Shown here: positions 1 to 7,529 of the stretch, one piece after another
How positions within the stretch are numbered: the first letter of the stretch is position 1
Layout of the letters: each line of letters begins with the position of its first letter
NCBI GenBank assembly: GCA_014377705.1
Contig: JACMPC010000083.1
Location: 1-64,000 of the forward strand
Direction: 5' to 3'
DNA from: Dermatophilaceae bacterium
GTDB lineage: Bacteria; Actinomycetota; Actinomycetes; Actinomycetales; Dermatophilaceae
DNA: 64,000 nt
Translations under genes and position numbers: made by a program
Notes under the pieces: model-generated
The model's input: only the letters and a program-made list of their open reading frames with translations
The model's database searches: none
What the model was told of the DNA's origin: nothing

Positions 1-1
1 G

Positions 2-862
2 CAGGAGCAGGAGAATGCCGCGCTGCTGGCGGACGTCTCGGCCAGGCCGTGCTTCGGCGCACCGGCCATGGAGAACCGCGCCAGGTGCCCGGACGCGGTC
101 ACCGCGCTGCCACTGGTTGCCGTCACCAAGGTGGATGCGCCCTGGGCGGCCAAGCCCGGGTGCCGGGGGACGGGCACCGACCCTTCGGTCCTGACGTGCT
201 ACTGGGGCACGGGCAAGCCCACCCGGGTGGTGGCCCTGATCGGTGACTCCCACGCGGAGCACTGGCGCAGCGCCCTGCACCGGATCGCGAAGGCCAAGAA
301 CTGGCAGATCGTCGAGATGTTCAGCGGCGGCTGTCCGGCGACCTATGCCAAAAGCACCACGTTCGAGCGCCGCTCCCGCGATGGCGAGGTCTGCCGCGCG
401 TGGACGGCCAAGGCCACCACGAAGCTCAGGGCGATTGCGCCCGATGACATCATCACCACCGCGTTCGCCCAGCAGAACGGGTACGACCCGGCGGGCTCGG
501 GCCCGGCCGGGTTCGCCCGGGTCTGGCGGGACTGGCTGGTCTTCAGCCGGGTCACGGTCCTGCGAGACATCCCGACCACGGCCAGCCGCAACGGCCCGCA
601 GTGCCTGGCCATCAACGCGGGCAAGCCGCAGGCCTGCGCCAACCCTCGGGCAGCCGTCCTGGTCGACGACGACCTGATGCGGGCCGCGCGACCGATGCGC
701 ACTGAGGTCAACCTGGTTGACCTCAGTGACTACTTCTGTGACTCCCGTCGTTGCTTCGCAGTGATCGGCGGGGCGAGCGTCTACTACGACTACGACCACA
801 TGAGCGCGCAGTTCGGCGCGACGCTGGCGCCGGTGCTGCTGCGGAGCCTGCCTAAGAACTGA
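2..862 (+). CDS. C-terminal part of SGNH-domain (OafA/YrhL-type) acyltransferase, 5' end outside window
   Basis: The reading frame is open from base 2, so the start lies upstream of the window. The visible 286 residues contain the SGNH block I motif GDSHAEHW (bases about 241-264) and near the end a D-x-x-H type block (DYDHMS, bases about 793-810). These are the Ser and Asp/His expected in the periplasmic SGNH hydrolase domain at the C terminus of acyltransferase-3 (OafA/YrhL) proteins. The usual N-terminal ten-helix membrane domain would be off the left edge. Such enzymes O-acetylate envelope polysaccharides or glycans. Several Cys residues fit an extracytoplasmic location. The substrate is unknown. 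Confidence 0.8.
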   Translation, partial: QEQENAALLADVSARPCFGAPAMENRARCPDAVTALPLVAVTKVDAPWAAKPGCRGTGTDPSVLTCYWGTGKPTRVVALIGDSHAEHWRSALHRIAKAKNWQIVEMFSGGCPATYAKSTTFERRSRDGEVCRAWTAKATTKLRAIAPDDIITTAFAQQNGYDPAGSGPAGFARVWRDWLVFSRVTVLRDIPTTASRNGPQCLAINAGKPQACANPRAAVLVDDDLMRAARPMRTEVNLVDLSDYFCDSRRCFAVIGGASVYYDYDHMSAQFGATLAPVLLRSLPKN

Positions 863-1098
863 GCAGGAATACTCTTGCGCTCCGGGTCTTTTCGGCCCCA
901 TTCATCTGGTCTGTTCGGTCAGGGCGGCCTGCCATACGGGCGATGAGGCGCGCAAAGCGCTGCCACGAGCCAGTGGTTGTCAAGAGGATGGTCCTGGCGG
1001 GAAGTTCTCCCGGGAACGGGTTCACCGGTCCGCCCAAAGTAATGAGTCCGCTGGCTGCAAGGGGGTGTTGCCGAAAGAGCCATGGGGAGATATTGGAC

Positions 1099-1959
1099 AT
1101 GCCTGTTCGAACGAGCAGTTTCACGGTGGGCTTCACTGCCCTTGCCCTTGCCCTGACGGTTGCCGTGGCACCGACTGCGAGCGCCGCGATCCCGGCGCCG
1201 CCGAGTAAGGCGCTTCCGACCGCCCTCGACGTCCAGACGCCCTACGAGGCGCAGGTGTCCTGCGACCCCAGGCCCAAGCCAGGGGTGGTTGCCTTCGGCG
1301 CACTGATGACGGCCCGGTACAAGATCGGGTACAAGGGCACCTACCGTCCCTGCGACAGCTCCACCAGCGAGCATTACGACAGCCGGGCCCTGGACTGGAT
1401 GCTGAGCGTGAACAACCCCACCCAGAAGGCCATCGCGGACTCGGTGGTCGCCTGGCTCAGCGCCCGCGGGGGCGTCATGGCTCGCCGCTTCGGCATCAGC
1501 TACATCATCTGGAACCACAAGGTGTGGAAGGAGTACCGGCCAGAGAAGGGCTGGACTGCCTACACCGGTTCTGTCCCGCACACCGATCACGTCCATCTCA
1601 GCTTCTCCTGGGATGGCGCCATGAAGCGAACTTCTTGGTGGACCGGGCGCGCGAACACAGCTGTCGACCTTGGACCATGCCTGGTGTATGCAGGCCAGTT
1701 CGCGCCGCTACGCACGGCGGTACGCACCGGCCCCTGCCCCACGCGGCTCGGCACGGCTCCCTCTTCGATCTATCGGGTGGCCGTCTACGGTCAGCGGACC
1801 TCTCAGATCGCCGTGGCGCAGAGGCGTCTGGGCGTGACCGCGGATGGGGCATTCGGGCCGGCGACCTTCACGAAGGTCACCGCCTACCAGAGTCGTGCGG
1901 GCATCCCGGTCACCGGCGCGCTGGACAAGGCGACCTGGAAGAGGCTGACCGGGAGGTAG
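1099..1959 (+). CDS. Secreted protein with ARB_07466-like catalytic-type domain and peptidoglycan-binding domain
   Basis: The start at 1099 is chosen because a GGGGAGA Shine-Dalgarno lies just upstream and a classical signal peptide follows at once (basic MPVR, hydrophobic core, ASA cleavage site near residue 29). The 286-residue product has a middle domain with HYDSRALDW and HTDHVHLSF, typical of the actinobacterial ARB_07466 C-terminal domain. Its His/Asp pattern resembles zinc-dependent peptidoglycan peptidases. The last 60 or so residues form a PG_binding_1 domain (GVTADGAFGPAT, then GALDKATWKRL). An exported cell-wall hydrolase or wall-associated protein is likely, but enzymatic activity is inferred only. 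Confidence 0.75.
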   Translation: MPVRTSSFTVGFTALALALTVAVAPTASAAIPAPPSKALPTALDVQTPYEAQVSCDPRPKPGVVAFGALMTARYKIGYKGTYRPCDSSTSEHYDSRALDWMLSVNNPTQKAIADSVVAWLSARGGVMARRFGISYIIWNHKVWKEYRPEKGWTAYTGSVPHTDHVHLSFSWDGAMKRTSWWTGRANTAVDLGPCLVYAGQFAPLRTAVRTGPCPTRLGTAPSSIYRVAVYGQRTSQIAVAQRRLGVTADGAFGPATFTKVTAYQSRAGIPVTGALDKATWKRLTGR

Positions 1960-1976
1960 CCGGTCCCGGGTCGAAC

Positions 1977-2705
1977 CTAGGCCAGGTCGAGCGTGACACG
2001 TTCGGAGGCGAGTCGCTCAGGTCGCGGCTCGCCTCCCGCGTCCTGACCGGTGCGAGCCAGGACAACCGAGCCGTCCACCGCCCACGCGGCCAGAGTGGAC
2101 TCGAGCACCCGATCGAGGCCGCCGGCGAGGCTGACCCGGACGCCGGTCGTCCAGTCTCGGGGCGGCACAACACTCTGGTAGTCCAGATGAGCCCCGGAGG
2201 TGATCCATGCCAGGTCACCGGGGGAGGGCTCGGCCGTCGCGGTGAACTGGTCCCCGAAGGTGGCCAGCTCCCGGGCCTCGTCCATGGCTCCCGCCGGCAC
2301 CGGGCCGGGATGGGCCCGGGCGAGAGCACCGAGCGTGACGAGCACGACATCGGTCGGGGCCGGGTTGAGCCTGGCTGCGGACGCGTTCGGGTCATCGCAG
2401 ATGAGCAGGTCCGGGGTGGGCCCGTCGGCGAGCTCCAGGACGGCGCCGACCGACCACACCGCCATGGCCCAGTACAGAGCGCGCCAGTGCGGCGGCAGGG
2501 TCAGGCGCACGACGGCGCCGGGGCCGAGGTCGTACTCGTCCTGTAGGGCGTTTCCGGCCTTGGAGACCCAGTTGGCCAGCACCTTGCCCGAGAGCTCGAT
2601 GCGTTCACCCCGGGTGGGGCCGGGGGTGTCCTCGTAGAAGGTGACCCTGGGCCGCGCTGGGTCGGACCGGAGAATCTCGGCAAGGACTGAAGCTGGCGTC
2701 TGCAC
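1977..2705 (-). CDS. TIGR03089 family protein
   Basis: The 242-residue protein resembles the actinobacterial TIGR03089 family, which looks like a truncated N-terminal part of AMP-binding (acyl-CoA synthetase-like) enzymes. The N terminus (QTPASVLAEILRSDPARPRVTFY) and the central LTLPPHWRALYWAMAVWSVGAV segment, split here by description only, match that pattern. The ATP-binding STG..K loop of true synthetases is not visible, so catalysis is doubtful. The GTG start lies six bases after a TAGGCT hexamer with no ribosome-binding site. It is convergent with the upstream secreted protein and divergent from the glycosylase gene. Function unknown. Confidence 0.7.
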   Translation of the reverse strand: MQTPASVLAEILRSDPARPRVTFYEDTPGPTRGERIELSGKVLANWVSKAGNALQDEYDLGPGAVVRLTLPPHWRALYWAMAVWSVGAVLELADGPTPDLLICDDPNASAARLNPAPTDVVLVTLGALARAHPGPVPAGAMDEARELATFGDQFTATAEPSPGDLAWITSGAHLDYQSVVPPRDWTTGVRVSLAGGLDRVLESTLAAWAVDGSVVLARTGQDAGGEPRPERLASERVTLDLA

Positions 2706-2711
2706 CGAACG

Positions 2712-2717
2712 AGCCTA
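2712..2717 (-). promoter_or_regulatory. Candidate leaderless -10 box of TIGR03089 gene
   Basis: TAGGCT on the minus strand, then CGTTCG, then the GTG start at 2705. The expected transcription start coincides with the start codon. Confidence 0.5.
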
Positions 2718-2779
2718 AGGCAGGTTGCGGAGGTGCCAGACCCCACGCGCCCGCGCTCTGACTGCGCGAGAATGAACGG

Positions 2780-3697
2780 GTGACCGACAGCCAGCGCCGC
2801 CTCTGGACGCCCCGGCGGCCGTTGGACGTCCACGCGGTCCTGGGTGGCCTGCGCCTGGGGCGGGGCGACCCGACATACCGGCGCGATCCTGACGGCGCGA
2901 TCTGGCGTGGCATCCGCACCCCGGCCGGCGCCTCGACGCTCCGTCTGGGCCCGGTCTCCGGAGCCGGTGTCGAGGCCACCGCGTGGGGCGCCGGGGCGCA
3001 GTGGGTGCTTGAGTCCGTTCCGGCCATGCTCGGTGACCTGGACGACGCCACCGGCTTTGTGGCTCATCACCGTGCGGTGGCCGAGGCCGCACGTCGGTTC
3101 AGCGGATGGCGGGTGCCCAGGACCGGCCTGGTTCTGGAGTCGTTGATTCCCGCGGTCATCGGGCAGAAGGTCACCAGCCAGGAGGCCTTCGGCTCCTATC
3201 GCACCCTTGTCCACAGGTATGGCGAGCGGGCACCGGGGGAGGGTTGTGAGCGCGGGTTGTGGATCGCCCCCGGCGCCCGCGCCTGGGCGCTGATCCCGTC
3301 CTGGGAGTGGCTGCGCGCCGGGGTCGACGGCGCGCGGTCCACGGCGGTCGTCCGGGCAGCCGGTTCGGCCGGCCGGCTGGAGCAGTGCGTGGGGCTCAGC
3401 CGCGATCAGGCGGACCGTCGGCTGCGCGCGATACCGGGGATCGGGGTCTGGACCGCCGCGGAGGTGCGTCACACCGCGCTCGGCGATCCCGACGCGGTCA
3501 GCTTCGGCGACTACCATGTGGCCAGGGATATCGGCTGGGCCTTGACCGGCGTCGAGGTCGATGACGACGGGTTGGCCGAGCTGCTCGAACCCTATGCGGG
3601 ACACCGCTATCGGGTGCAGGCCCTGCTGAACCTGGCCGGTGCCGCCCGCCCTCGACACGCCCCCCGAATGCCCGCCCGCACCCACCTCCCCCACTGA
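2780..3697 (+). CDS. DNA-3-methyladenine glycosylase, AlkA type
   Basis: A base-excision repair glycosylase of the HhH-GPD superfamily that would remove alkylated purines from DNA. The helix-hairpin-helix IPGIGVWTA lies at residues 218-226. The catalytic aspartate is expected at D244 in FGDYHV, as in AlkA-type enzymes. The C-terminal LEPYAGHRYRVQALL matches the usual R-rich end helix. There is no iron-sulfur Cys cluster, so it is not a Nth/MutY type. GTG 2780 follows a GAGAAT hexamer by six bases, suggesting leaderless expression. The last residues run to the edge of a 32-bp repeat array. Confidence 0.85.
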   Translation: MTDSQRRLWTPRRPLDVHAVLGGLRLGRGDPTYRRDPDGAIWRGIRTPAGASTLRLGPVSGAGVEATAWGAGAQWVLESVPAMLGDLDDATGFVAHHRAVAEAARRFSGWRVPRTGLVLESLIPAVIGQKVTSQEAFGSYRTLVHRYGERAPGEGCERGLWIAPGARAWALIPSWEWLRAGVDGARSTAVVRAAGSAGRLEQCVGLSRDQADRRLRAIPGIGVWTAAEVRHTALGDPDAVSFGDYHVARDIGWALTGVEVDDDGLAELLEPYAGHRYRVQALLNLAGAARPRHAPRMPARTHLPH

Positions 3698-3823
3698 CCG
3701 CAAACCTAGGGATCGTGCGGCTGGTTTGACCTAAAACCTAGGGACCGTGAAGGTGGTTTGACCTCAAACCTAGGGATCGTGCGGCTGGTTGGGTCGCAGA
3801 CCTCGGGAGTGTGCTGATGGTCG
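3696..3823. repeat. Four-copy 32-bp tandem repeat between convergent genes
   Basis: Four consecutive 32-bp units at 3696-3727, 3728-3759, 3760-3791 and 3792-3823. The conserved core is AAACCTAGGGA-CGTG followed by GG-TGGTTTGAC; the fourth unit is diverged. The first unit begins at the stop codon of the glycosylase gene and the array ends ten bases before the stop of the convergent regulator gene. A related, more diverged array lies at 16089-16184. Confidence 0.85.
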
Positions 3824-3832
3824 GACGATTCG

Positions 3833-4063
3833 TCAGGAGTCGGCGGGGGCAAGGCTCAGCAGTTCACCGGGTTGGCACTCGAGCACTTGGCAGATCGCGG
3901 TGAGAGTGCTGTAGCGGATGGCCTTGGCCCGGTTGTTCTTCATGATGCTGAGGTTCACCAGCGAGACGCCCACGGCGTCAGCCAGGGCGGTCAGCGTCAT
4001 CTCGCGCTCGTCCAGCAGATCGCCGAGGTGACAGACGATGCGGTGCGGTTCGTGGACGGGCAA
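3833..4063 (-). CDS. Small Xre-family (YozG/HTH_26-like) transcriptional regulator
   Basis: A 76-residue protein that is essentially one helix-turn-helix domain (LGDLLDEREMTLTALADAVG, then VSLVNLSIMKNNRAKAIR and the LECQPGELL C-terminal signature of the Cro/C1-like YozG group). The apparent start is TTG immediately after the stop of the DUF2975 gene, so the pair is translationally coupled. Such small regulators are habitually paired with DUF2975 membrane proteins and are presumed to autoregulate the pair. The inverted repeat at 4754-4786 is a plausible operator. Confidence 0.8.
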   Translation of the reverse strand: MPVHEPHRIVCHLGDLLDEREMTLTALADAVGVSLVNLSIMKNNRAKAIRYSTLTAICQVLECQPGELLSLAPADS

Positions 4064-4693
4064 CTAGACCAGGCCCTCGACGTCTTCGCGCAGCACGACG
4101 CCCCGGCGGAACGCCTCGCCCACGAGGGCGATCACGATCATCACCACCAGCGGCACCGGGGTGAACGTCATCTCAAGCGTCAGAGGGTCGGGGTGGGGGA
4201 GGCGATCTGAGGTCTGGATGGCGTTGTCGGCAACGCCGCCGGTGAGCTGGACCAGCAGCCCGCCGAGGCCGACGATGAGCGCAATTCCGTTGATATGCCA
4301 TACGTTGCGGCGGGTGAATGGCTCGCCTGCCTGGGTGGAGCGGATCAGCTGGAAGAGCAGCCAGGCGACGGTGATCGTGAGGGCGGCAAGCAGGACTGCC
4401 GGGAGTGCCTGGGTGAGGCGCTCGCCCGAGCTGGCGTCCTTGAGCAGCAGGTCGACCGTGGCGTTGCCGTCGAAGGTCGCGCCGCGCGGCAGCTCGACTG
4501 CGCTGCTGGTGACGCTGGTCCGGTACGTCACCGGCAGTGGCGTGTTGTTGACAGCATCGAGGATCGGGCCGGCGAGCCCGAAGAGGACAGACCCGGCCGC
4601 CGCGATGCCCAGGATGACCTTGGTGGCGATGTAGTCGGACCTGGTGAAGATGAGCCAGTCGCTGGTGGTCTTGCCGGACGTGCTGCTATCCAT
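4064..4693 (-). CDS. DUF2975 family membrane protein
   Basis: A 209-residue protein with four predicted membrane segments near residues 24-45, 100-118, 135-152 and 178-196, and an extracytoplasmic loop between the first two. It matches DUF2975, a family of unknown function that almost always sits beside an Xre/YozG regulator, as here (the regulator begins at the base after this stop codon). Conserved features seen are the FTRRNV segment after the second helix and the C-terminal VVLREDVEGLV, where the EGLV end is characteristic. A sensor or modulator role for the regulator is inferred from pairing only. Confidence 0.75.
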   Translation of the reverse strand: MDSSTSGKTTSDWLIFTRSDYIATKVILGIAAAGSVLFGLAGPILDAVNNTPLPVTYRTSVTSSAVELPRGATFDGNATVDLLLKDASSGERLTQALPAVLLAALTITVAWLLFQLIRSTQAGEPFTRRNVWHINGIALIVGLGGLLVQLTGGVADNAIQTSDRLPHPDPLTLEMTFTPVPLVVMIVIALVGEAFRRGVVLREDVEGLV

Positions 4694-4753
4694 GGTCTCC
4701 CCGGGTCGGTCAGGGCGGACTCGCTGTCGGTTGCAGCCGGGTCGCCATCACAT

Positions 4754-4786
4754 TTATCGTTGTTCGTTGTTATTGAAAAACGATAA
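4754..4786. promoter_or_regulatory. Inverted-repeat operator candidate upstream of DUF2975-Xre pair
   Basis: Perfect 8-bp inverted repeats TTATCGTT (4754-4761) and AACGATAA (4779-4786) sit in AT-rich DNA that contrasts with the surroundings. They lie 61-93 bases upstream of the DUF2975 start. The right arm overlaps the last codons of fbiB, whose stop codon is at 4770-4772. Confidence 0.5.
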
Positions 4787-5897
4787 GCACGGTGGGCTGC
4801 GTTGTCAAGAGATCTTCTGTCCCGGGGTCGGAGGCCGTTGGCACGACGGGGGTTCGGGTCATGGTCGTGGTCAGTCTCTCACCGTGCAGCGCCACCTCCG
4901 CACGGGTGGTCGCCACGCCGAGCGTGAAGTCGTCGGGCGCAGCCAGGACGATCGTCTGGCCGTCGATCCGGGCGGAGGCGTGGGGGCAGGTGAGCAGGGC
5001 GACCCGAACCGCACGGTGTGCCCGCGTGGCAGTGTCCTCGCCGACGATGAAGGGGACGCCGACCTCTGCGGCGGCCGCTGAGCCAGGTTCGACACCGAGT
5101 GCGGCCCGGACGGCCTCGACCATGCCATAGCCGAACCAGTCCTGTGGTCCGGTGCGGATGAGATCCCTGGCGCCGGAGAGGGGTTCGACGAATTGACCCC
5201 CGGCTTCGAGGTTGTGGACGTACTGGCCGAGGCCGCGGACATGTGCGGCGGGCACCCCCGTAGCCTTGGCTTTGACCAGGTCCGCCGCCGCGGCGATCTC
5301 GTCCGCGATACAGCGTTCGGTGACAGACAGGACCCGCCCGCTGGTGTCCGTCGACCCACGCAGGTCCTCAACGACCTCGATGCCGGCAGCACCGAGCGCA
5401 AAGTCCGTCTGACCATTGCGCCAGGGCCGGCCCGCGGTGTCGCTGAGAATGACTCCGATCCGTGTCCGGGTGCCCGTCAGCTCTTCCCAGCCGGTCTGCA
5501 GGTCATTTCGCAGATGCGCGGTCACCGCGTCAGGATCGTCGGGCAGCAACAACACGATCGACTGGTCGGCGGTGTTGGAGGCGTCGACTCCCGCGGCTGT
5601 CATCACAGGTCCCGCCGCGGACTCCACGATGCGGGTCACGCCCGAGGGTGTCATCCGCTCGGCGACGATCCGCACGGTCTGGGAAAGCACTGCGCCAGCC
5701 TGGTCGGCCGAGGGCGCCTGCAGCCCCATGGCCTTGGAGACGACCTTGCTGGAGACGACGAGAACATCCCCATCCATCAGCCGGATCCTGTTGTCCTGCA
5801 ACGCCTTGAGAATCAGGTCGGCGAGGTTGTCACCCGCGCGCACCTCGGGGAGTCCCAGCACCGGGGTCAGCGTCACGGGCGGGGTCGGCGTCGTCAT
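4770..5897 (-). CDS. fbiB: Coenzyme F420-0:L-glutamate ligase (CofE-type, no nitroreductase domain)
   Basis: GTP-dependent addition of gamma-linked glutamates to F420-0. The start at 5897 overlaps the fbiA stop in an ATGA arrangement; the open frame upstream is only the fbiA shadow. The 375-residue protein opens with the CofE segment VLGLPEVRAGDNLADLI and has DGDVLVVSSKVVSKAMG and GVILSDTAGRPWRNGQTD, both typical of the ligase domain (about residues 10-245). M. tuberculosis FbiB is longer because of a C-terminal FMN-binding nitroreductase domain. Here the last 120 or so residues do not show that fold's motifs, so the F420 reductase step would have to be encoded elsewhere. Confidence 0.88.
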   Translation of the reverse strand: MTTPTPPVTLTPVLGLPEVRAGDNLADLILKALQDNRIRLMDGDVLVVSSKVVSKAMGLQAPSADQAGAVLSQTVRIVAERMTPSGVTRIVESAAGPVMTAAGVDASNTADQSIVLLLPDDPDAVTAHLRNDLQTGWEELTGTRTRIGVILSDTAGRPWRNGQTDFALGAAGIEVVEDLRGSTDTSGRVLSVTERCIADEIAAAADLVKAKATGVPAAHVRGLGQYVHNLEAGGQFVEPLSGARDLIRTGPQDWFGYGMVEAVRAALGVEPGSAAAAEVGVPFIVGEDTATRAHRAVRVALLTCPHASARIDGQTIVLAAPDDFTLGVATTRAEVALHGERLTTTMTRTPVVPTASDPGTEDLLTTQPTVLIVFQ

Positions 5898-6907
5898 TCC
5901 CCCGCCAGCGGGTTCGCCCCCGGCCGGTGGCGGCGCAGCTTCACCGCCAGGTTGACGGCTTCCCCGGCGATGTCGGCGGCGGGCTCCACGTCGCGCATCC
6001 ACAGGGGGCGGGTCTGCACCTCGAGCCGGGGTGCGAAGCCGAGGGCGGGCGCGTCGGCGTCATCGATCAGCCAGCCGTCGAGGAAGTCGGCGTACAGCCC
6101 GGCCACCGCCTGCGCGGTCGACTCGAGCCCGATCGCCGTCAGGCAGGCGTCGGCATGGCCGCGGACCGGAGCGCCGGCGATCAGCGGAGACACCCCCACC
6201 ACGGGAGCAGGGCTGCCACGCAACGCGTCTCGCACTCCGGGGACTCCCAGGATGATGCCGATTGACACGACGGGGTTGCTCGGTGGCAGCAGGATGACGT
6301 CAGCCTCCCGGATGGCTTCGAGGACTCCCGGCGCGGCAGCGGCACGGTCCATGCCGACGGCGATGAAGTTCCGTGCCGGGACGCCGGCCCGCATGCGGAC
6401 CCACCACTCCTGGAAGTGGATGGCCCTGGCTGGAGCATCCCCGTCGCCATCGATGACCACGTGGGTCTCCACGGGGGAGTCGGTCATGGGAAGCAGGCGG
6501 ATGCCACGATCGGGCAGGCCCCAGCGGGCACACAGGCGCGCAGTCACCTCCGAGAGGGAGAGGCCCTGCCCGAGCCACTGGCTGCGGGCGATGTGGGTGC
6601 CGAGGTCGAGGTCGCCGAGGCCGAACCACTGAGGCTGCGCCCCGTATGCCGCGAGCTCACCTTGGACGGCATGTGTCTCGTCGGCCCGGCCCCAACCCTG
6701 GTCCTCGTGTACGGCGCCACCGAGGGTGTACATGACGGTATCGAGATCGGGGCAGACTCGCAGCCCGAACAGGTTGATGTCGTCACCGGTGTTCCCGATC
6801 ACGGTGACAGTGGCGTTGGACAGGGTGGGCGTTCGGTCGAGGTGGGCTCGCAGGCCACGCAGGAAGCGTGCCCCGCCCACTCCGCCGGCCAGGGCGGTGA
6901 TGCGCAT
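5894..6907 (-). CDS. fbiA: 2-phospho-L-lactate (or phosphoenolpyruvate) transferase of F420 synthesis
   Basis: A CofD-family enzyme that joins the activated phosphoglycerate or phosphoenolpyruvate moiety to Fo, giving (dehydro-)F420-0. The 337-residue length is normal. The N-terminal nucleotide-binding GGVGGARFLRGL (residues 8-19) and GNTGDD (38-43) are diagnostic, as is the later LLPPSNPVVSIG. It is translationally coupled to fbiB. The ATG lies six bases after a CAGACT hexamer with no ribosome-binding site. It is divergent from whiB, the arrangement also seen in M. tuberculosis (Rv3261-Rv3260c). Confidence 0.93.
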   Translation of the reverse strand: MRITALAGGVGGARFLRGLRAHLDRTPTLSNATVTVIGNTGDDINLFGLRVCPDLDTVMYTLGGAVHEDQGWGRADETHAVQGELAAYGAQPQWFGLGDLDLGTHIARSQWLGQGLSLSEVTARLCARWGLPDRGIRLLPMTDSPVETHVVIDGDGDAPARAIHFQEWWVRMRAGVPARNFIAVGMDRAAAAPGVLEAIREADVILLPPSNPVVSIGIILGVPGVRDALRGSPAPVVGVSPLIAGAPVRGHADACLTAIGLESTAQAVAGLYADFLDGWLIDDADAPALGFAPRLEVQTRPLWMRDVEPAADIAGEAVNLAVKLRRHRPGANPLAGE

Positions 6908-7221
6908 GGCCGCAGTCTGTCAGGCGGCCCGGCTGGTGAGGGATCCGGACTCGTTCACGGGCGACGTGGCGAGGTGGCGGAGTTCCGGTGGAAGTTTGGG
7001 GAGTTTGAACGCGTAAGCACACATCCGAATATCAGACAATGGCTTGACTTACGTTGACGACACGCGTGTAATTTCATTGTTGTCATTCAACCGGAACCCA
7101 TGGCGGGTGACCTGCACACCTCAGTAGCAGTGAGCACCAGTCAACAACAGCCAGTTATCAGTGCGCATCACCTCAGGCACGTTAACGCTCTCTCAACATT
7201 GTTCGGGGTCGAGGAGGGACC
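6908..7221. promoter_or_regulatory. Divergent fbiA-whiB intergenic region
   Basis: A 314-base gap. On the minus strand, CAGACT at 6914-6919 lies six bases before the fbiA ATG. On the plus strand the best sigma-70-like pair is TTGACT (7044-7049) and TGTAAT (7067-7072) with a 17-base spacer, leaving a whiB leader of roughly 145 bases. The leader is AT-richer than its surroundings and has direct repeats of CAGTAGCAGTGAGCACCAGT-like sequence, but no recognisable riboswitch. A GAGGAGGGA Shine-Dalgarno precedes whiB. Confidence 0.5.
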
Positions 7222-7494
7222 ATGCAGGAACTACAACTGATCATGAATGTCGAGGTCATCGGTACTACCGAGGACGAGCTGTCCTGGCAGGAACGCGCCC
7301 TGTGCGCTCAGACGGATCCGGAGGCGTTCTTCCCTGAGAAGGGCGGCTCCACGCGCGATGCCAAAAAGGTCTGCGTCGGCTGTGACGTGCGTAGCGAGTG
7401 CCTGGAGTACGCGCTCGAGCACGACGAGCGGTTCGGCATCTGGGGCGGGTTGTCCGAGCGAGAGCGTCGCAAGTTCAAGAAAGATGTCGTCTAG
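7222..7494 (+). CDS. whiB: WhiB-family iron-sulfur transcription factor (WhiB/WhmD/WhiB2 type)
   Basis: A 90-residue [4Fe-4S] regulator that partners the primary sigma factor and, in Streptomyces and mycobacteria, controls septation and sporulation genes. Cluster ligands are C28, C51, C54 and C60 (C-x22-C-x2-C-x5-C). The beta-turn GIWGG is at 72-76, followed by the basic ERRKFKK DNA-binding tail. The ATG at 7222 has a strong GAGGAGG ribosome-binding site. Position beside fbiA and upstream of the manB cluster identifies the WhiB2/WhmD orthologue rather than WhiB1 or WhiB7. Confidence 0.92.
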   Translation: MQELQLIMNVEVIGTTEDELSWQERALCAQTDPEAFFPEKGGSTRDAKKVCVGCDVRSECLEYALEHDERFGIWGGLSERERRKFKKDVV

Positions 7495-7529
7495 TCGTCT
7501 TGGCGGCTTCGCTGGACTGCCCTGATCCG

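Noticed and set aside
863-1098. Leader of the secreted peptidoglycan-binding protein checked for a ydaO-type (c-di-AMP) riboswitch
   Set aside because: These riboswitches often precede actinobacterial wall-hydrolase genes, but the conserved GGGG-GAATCC core segments could not be found.
943-1098. Upstream extension of the secreted peptidoglycan-binding protein
   Set aside because: It would place 52 non-signal residues before an evident signal peptide; ATG 1099 has the ribosome-binding site.
1947-1965. Small hairpin GACCGG/CCGGTC over the stop codon at 1959
   Set aside because: Six-base stem within coding sequence and no T-tract; too weak to call a terminator.
3696-3823. 32-bp direct repeats considered as a CRISPR array
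   Set aside because: The units are immediately adjacent with no spacers and no cas genes are present.
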